The notes under the pieces were generated by a model. The model saw nothing but the letters and a program-made list of their open reading frames with translations, had not been told where the DNA came from and did not search any database. The translations under genes were made by a program, and so were the position numbers. This document shows, one piece after another, positions 5,624 to 5,736 of a DNA stretch of 5,736 bases. Every line of letters begins with the position of its first letter. The first letter of the stretch is position 1. The DNA lies in contig JAUWCW010000143.1 in the NCBI GenBank assembly GCA_030609125.1, forward strand, positions 1 through 5,736, given 5' to 3'. This DNA comes from JAUWCW01 sp030609125 [NCBI: Candidatus Rokuibacteriota bacterium] (GTDB lineage Bacteria; JAUVQV01).

Positions 5624-5658
5624 AGGGCCCCGGGGAAACCCTCAGGGCCCTTTCTCCT
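5624..5658 (+). terminator. Probable terminator hairpin of the peptide operon
   Basis: AGGGCCC (5624-5630) pairs with GGGCCCT (5645-5651). The interior folds further as GGG-GAAA-CCC (5632-5641), a GNRA tetraloop. The stem is followed by TTTCTCCT (5651-5658), a pyrimidine-rich but imperfect T tract. Its position 34 bases after the last gene fits the end of the operon. Because the inverted repeat is symmetric, it could also belong to the repeat-like DNA that follows. Confidence 0.5.
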
Positions 5659-5660
5659 GG

Positions 5661-5716
5661 GTGAGGGTCCTCGCGCCTTTCCTCGCCCCGGCCCTTTCTC
5701 GAGGGGAGCGGGGAGA
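5661..5716. repeat. Degenerate dispersed intergenic repeat
   Basis: This stretch reads on the minus strand as SPLPSRKGRGEE and similar peptides, which I recognise as translations of the common GC-rich 'CCTCACCC...CCCTCTCCC' intergenic repeats. It contains a weak hairpin, CTTTC facing GGGAG (5694-5708), and shares the CCC-rich then GGGGAG-rich layout of the perfect repeat at 3308-3333 with many substitutions. I see no gene in 5591-5736. Confidence 0.4.
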
Positions 5717-5736
5717 GCCTGTGCAAGGACCGGACA

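Noticed and set aside
5535-5726. Minus-strand ORF of 63 codons at the right end
   Set aside because: Its peptides (SPLPSRKGRGEE) are typical translations of dispersed GC-rich repeats, and it lies antisense to the hairpins and the peptide ORF.
1-5736. CRISPR array, insertion sequence or phage attachment site
   Set aside because: No regularly spaced direct repeats, no transposase or integrase coding sequence, and no duplicated fragment of the tRNA-Glu 3' end were seen.

Overview
The window reads as chromosomal DNA from a GC-rich, Gram-negative bacterium. The gene content (a glutamate-synthase-like flavoprotein, a BCAM0308-family zinc-ribbon protein, a radical SAM/SPASM peptide maturase) and the dispersed hairpin repeats between genes would suit an anaerobic deltaproteobacterium (Desulfobacterota, for example a Geobacter or Syntrophobacter relative). 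That placement is an inference from gene families and composition, with modest confidence.

Layout. The left edge (1-263, minus strand) is the N-terminal part of an FAD-dependent oxidoreductase of the glutamate synthase small-subunit type, cut by the window. A divergent spacer with a reasonable promoter for it separates it from a CPA2-type cation:proton antiporter (409-1659, plus). A tRNA-Glu(CTC) gene (1672-1746, minus) converges on the antiporter with only 12 bp between them and has its own promoter. Next is a secreted von Willebrand factor A (VWA) protein with a complete MIDAS metal site (1898-3244, plus). It converges, across a dispersed repeat containing an 11-bp perfect hairpin, on a BCAM0308-family zinc-ribbon protein (3355-3837, minus). 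No intergenic stretch exceeds 300 bases.

The most interesting part is the right third (4082-5590, plus). It is a tightly overlapping three-gene unit: a 77-residue four-cysteine protein, a 412-residue radical SAM/SPASM enzyme with an N-terminal PqqD-like recognition domain, and a 20-residue ORF. The last ORF starts at a TTG that overlaps the enzyme's stop codon (TTGA), has a very strong Shine-Dalgarno sequence, and encodes a lysine-rich head followed by a small-residue tail ending CKCASSC. This looks like a ribosomally made, radical-SAM-modified peptide (RiPP) locus. Its precursor is short enough, and its start codon unusual enough, for automated gene calling to miss it. Two strong hairpins and a degenerate dispersed repeat follow it. 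The antiporter, the VWA protein and the BCAM0308 protein have no evident functional link to this operon.
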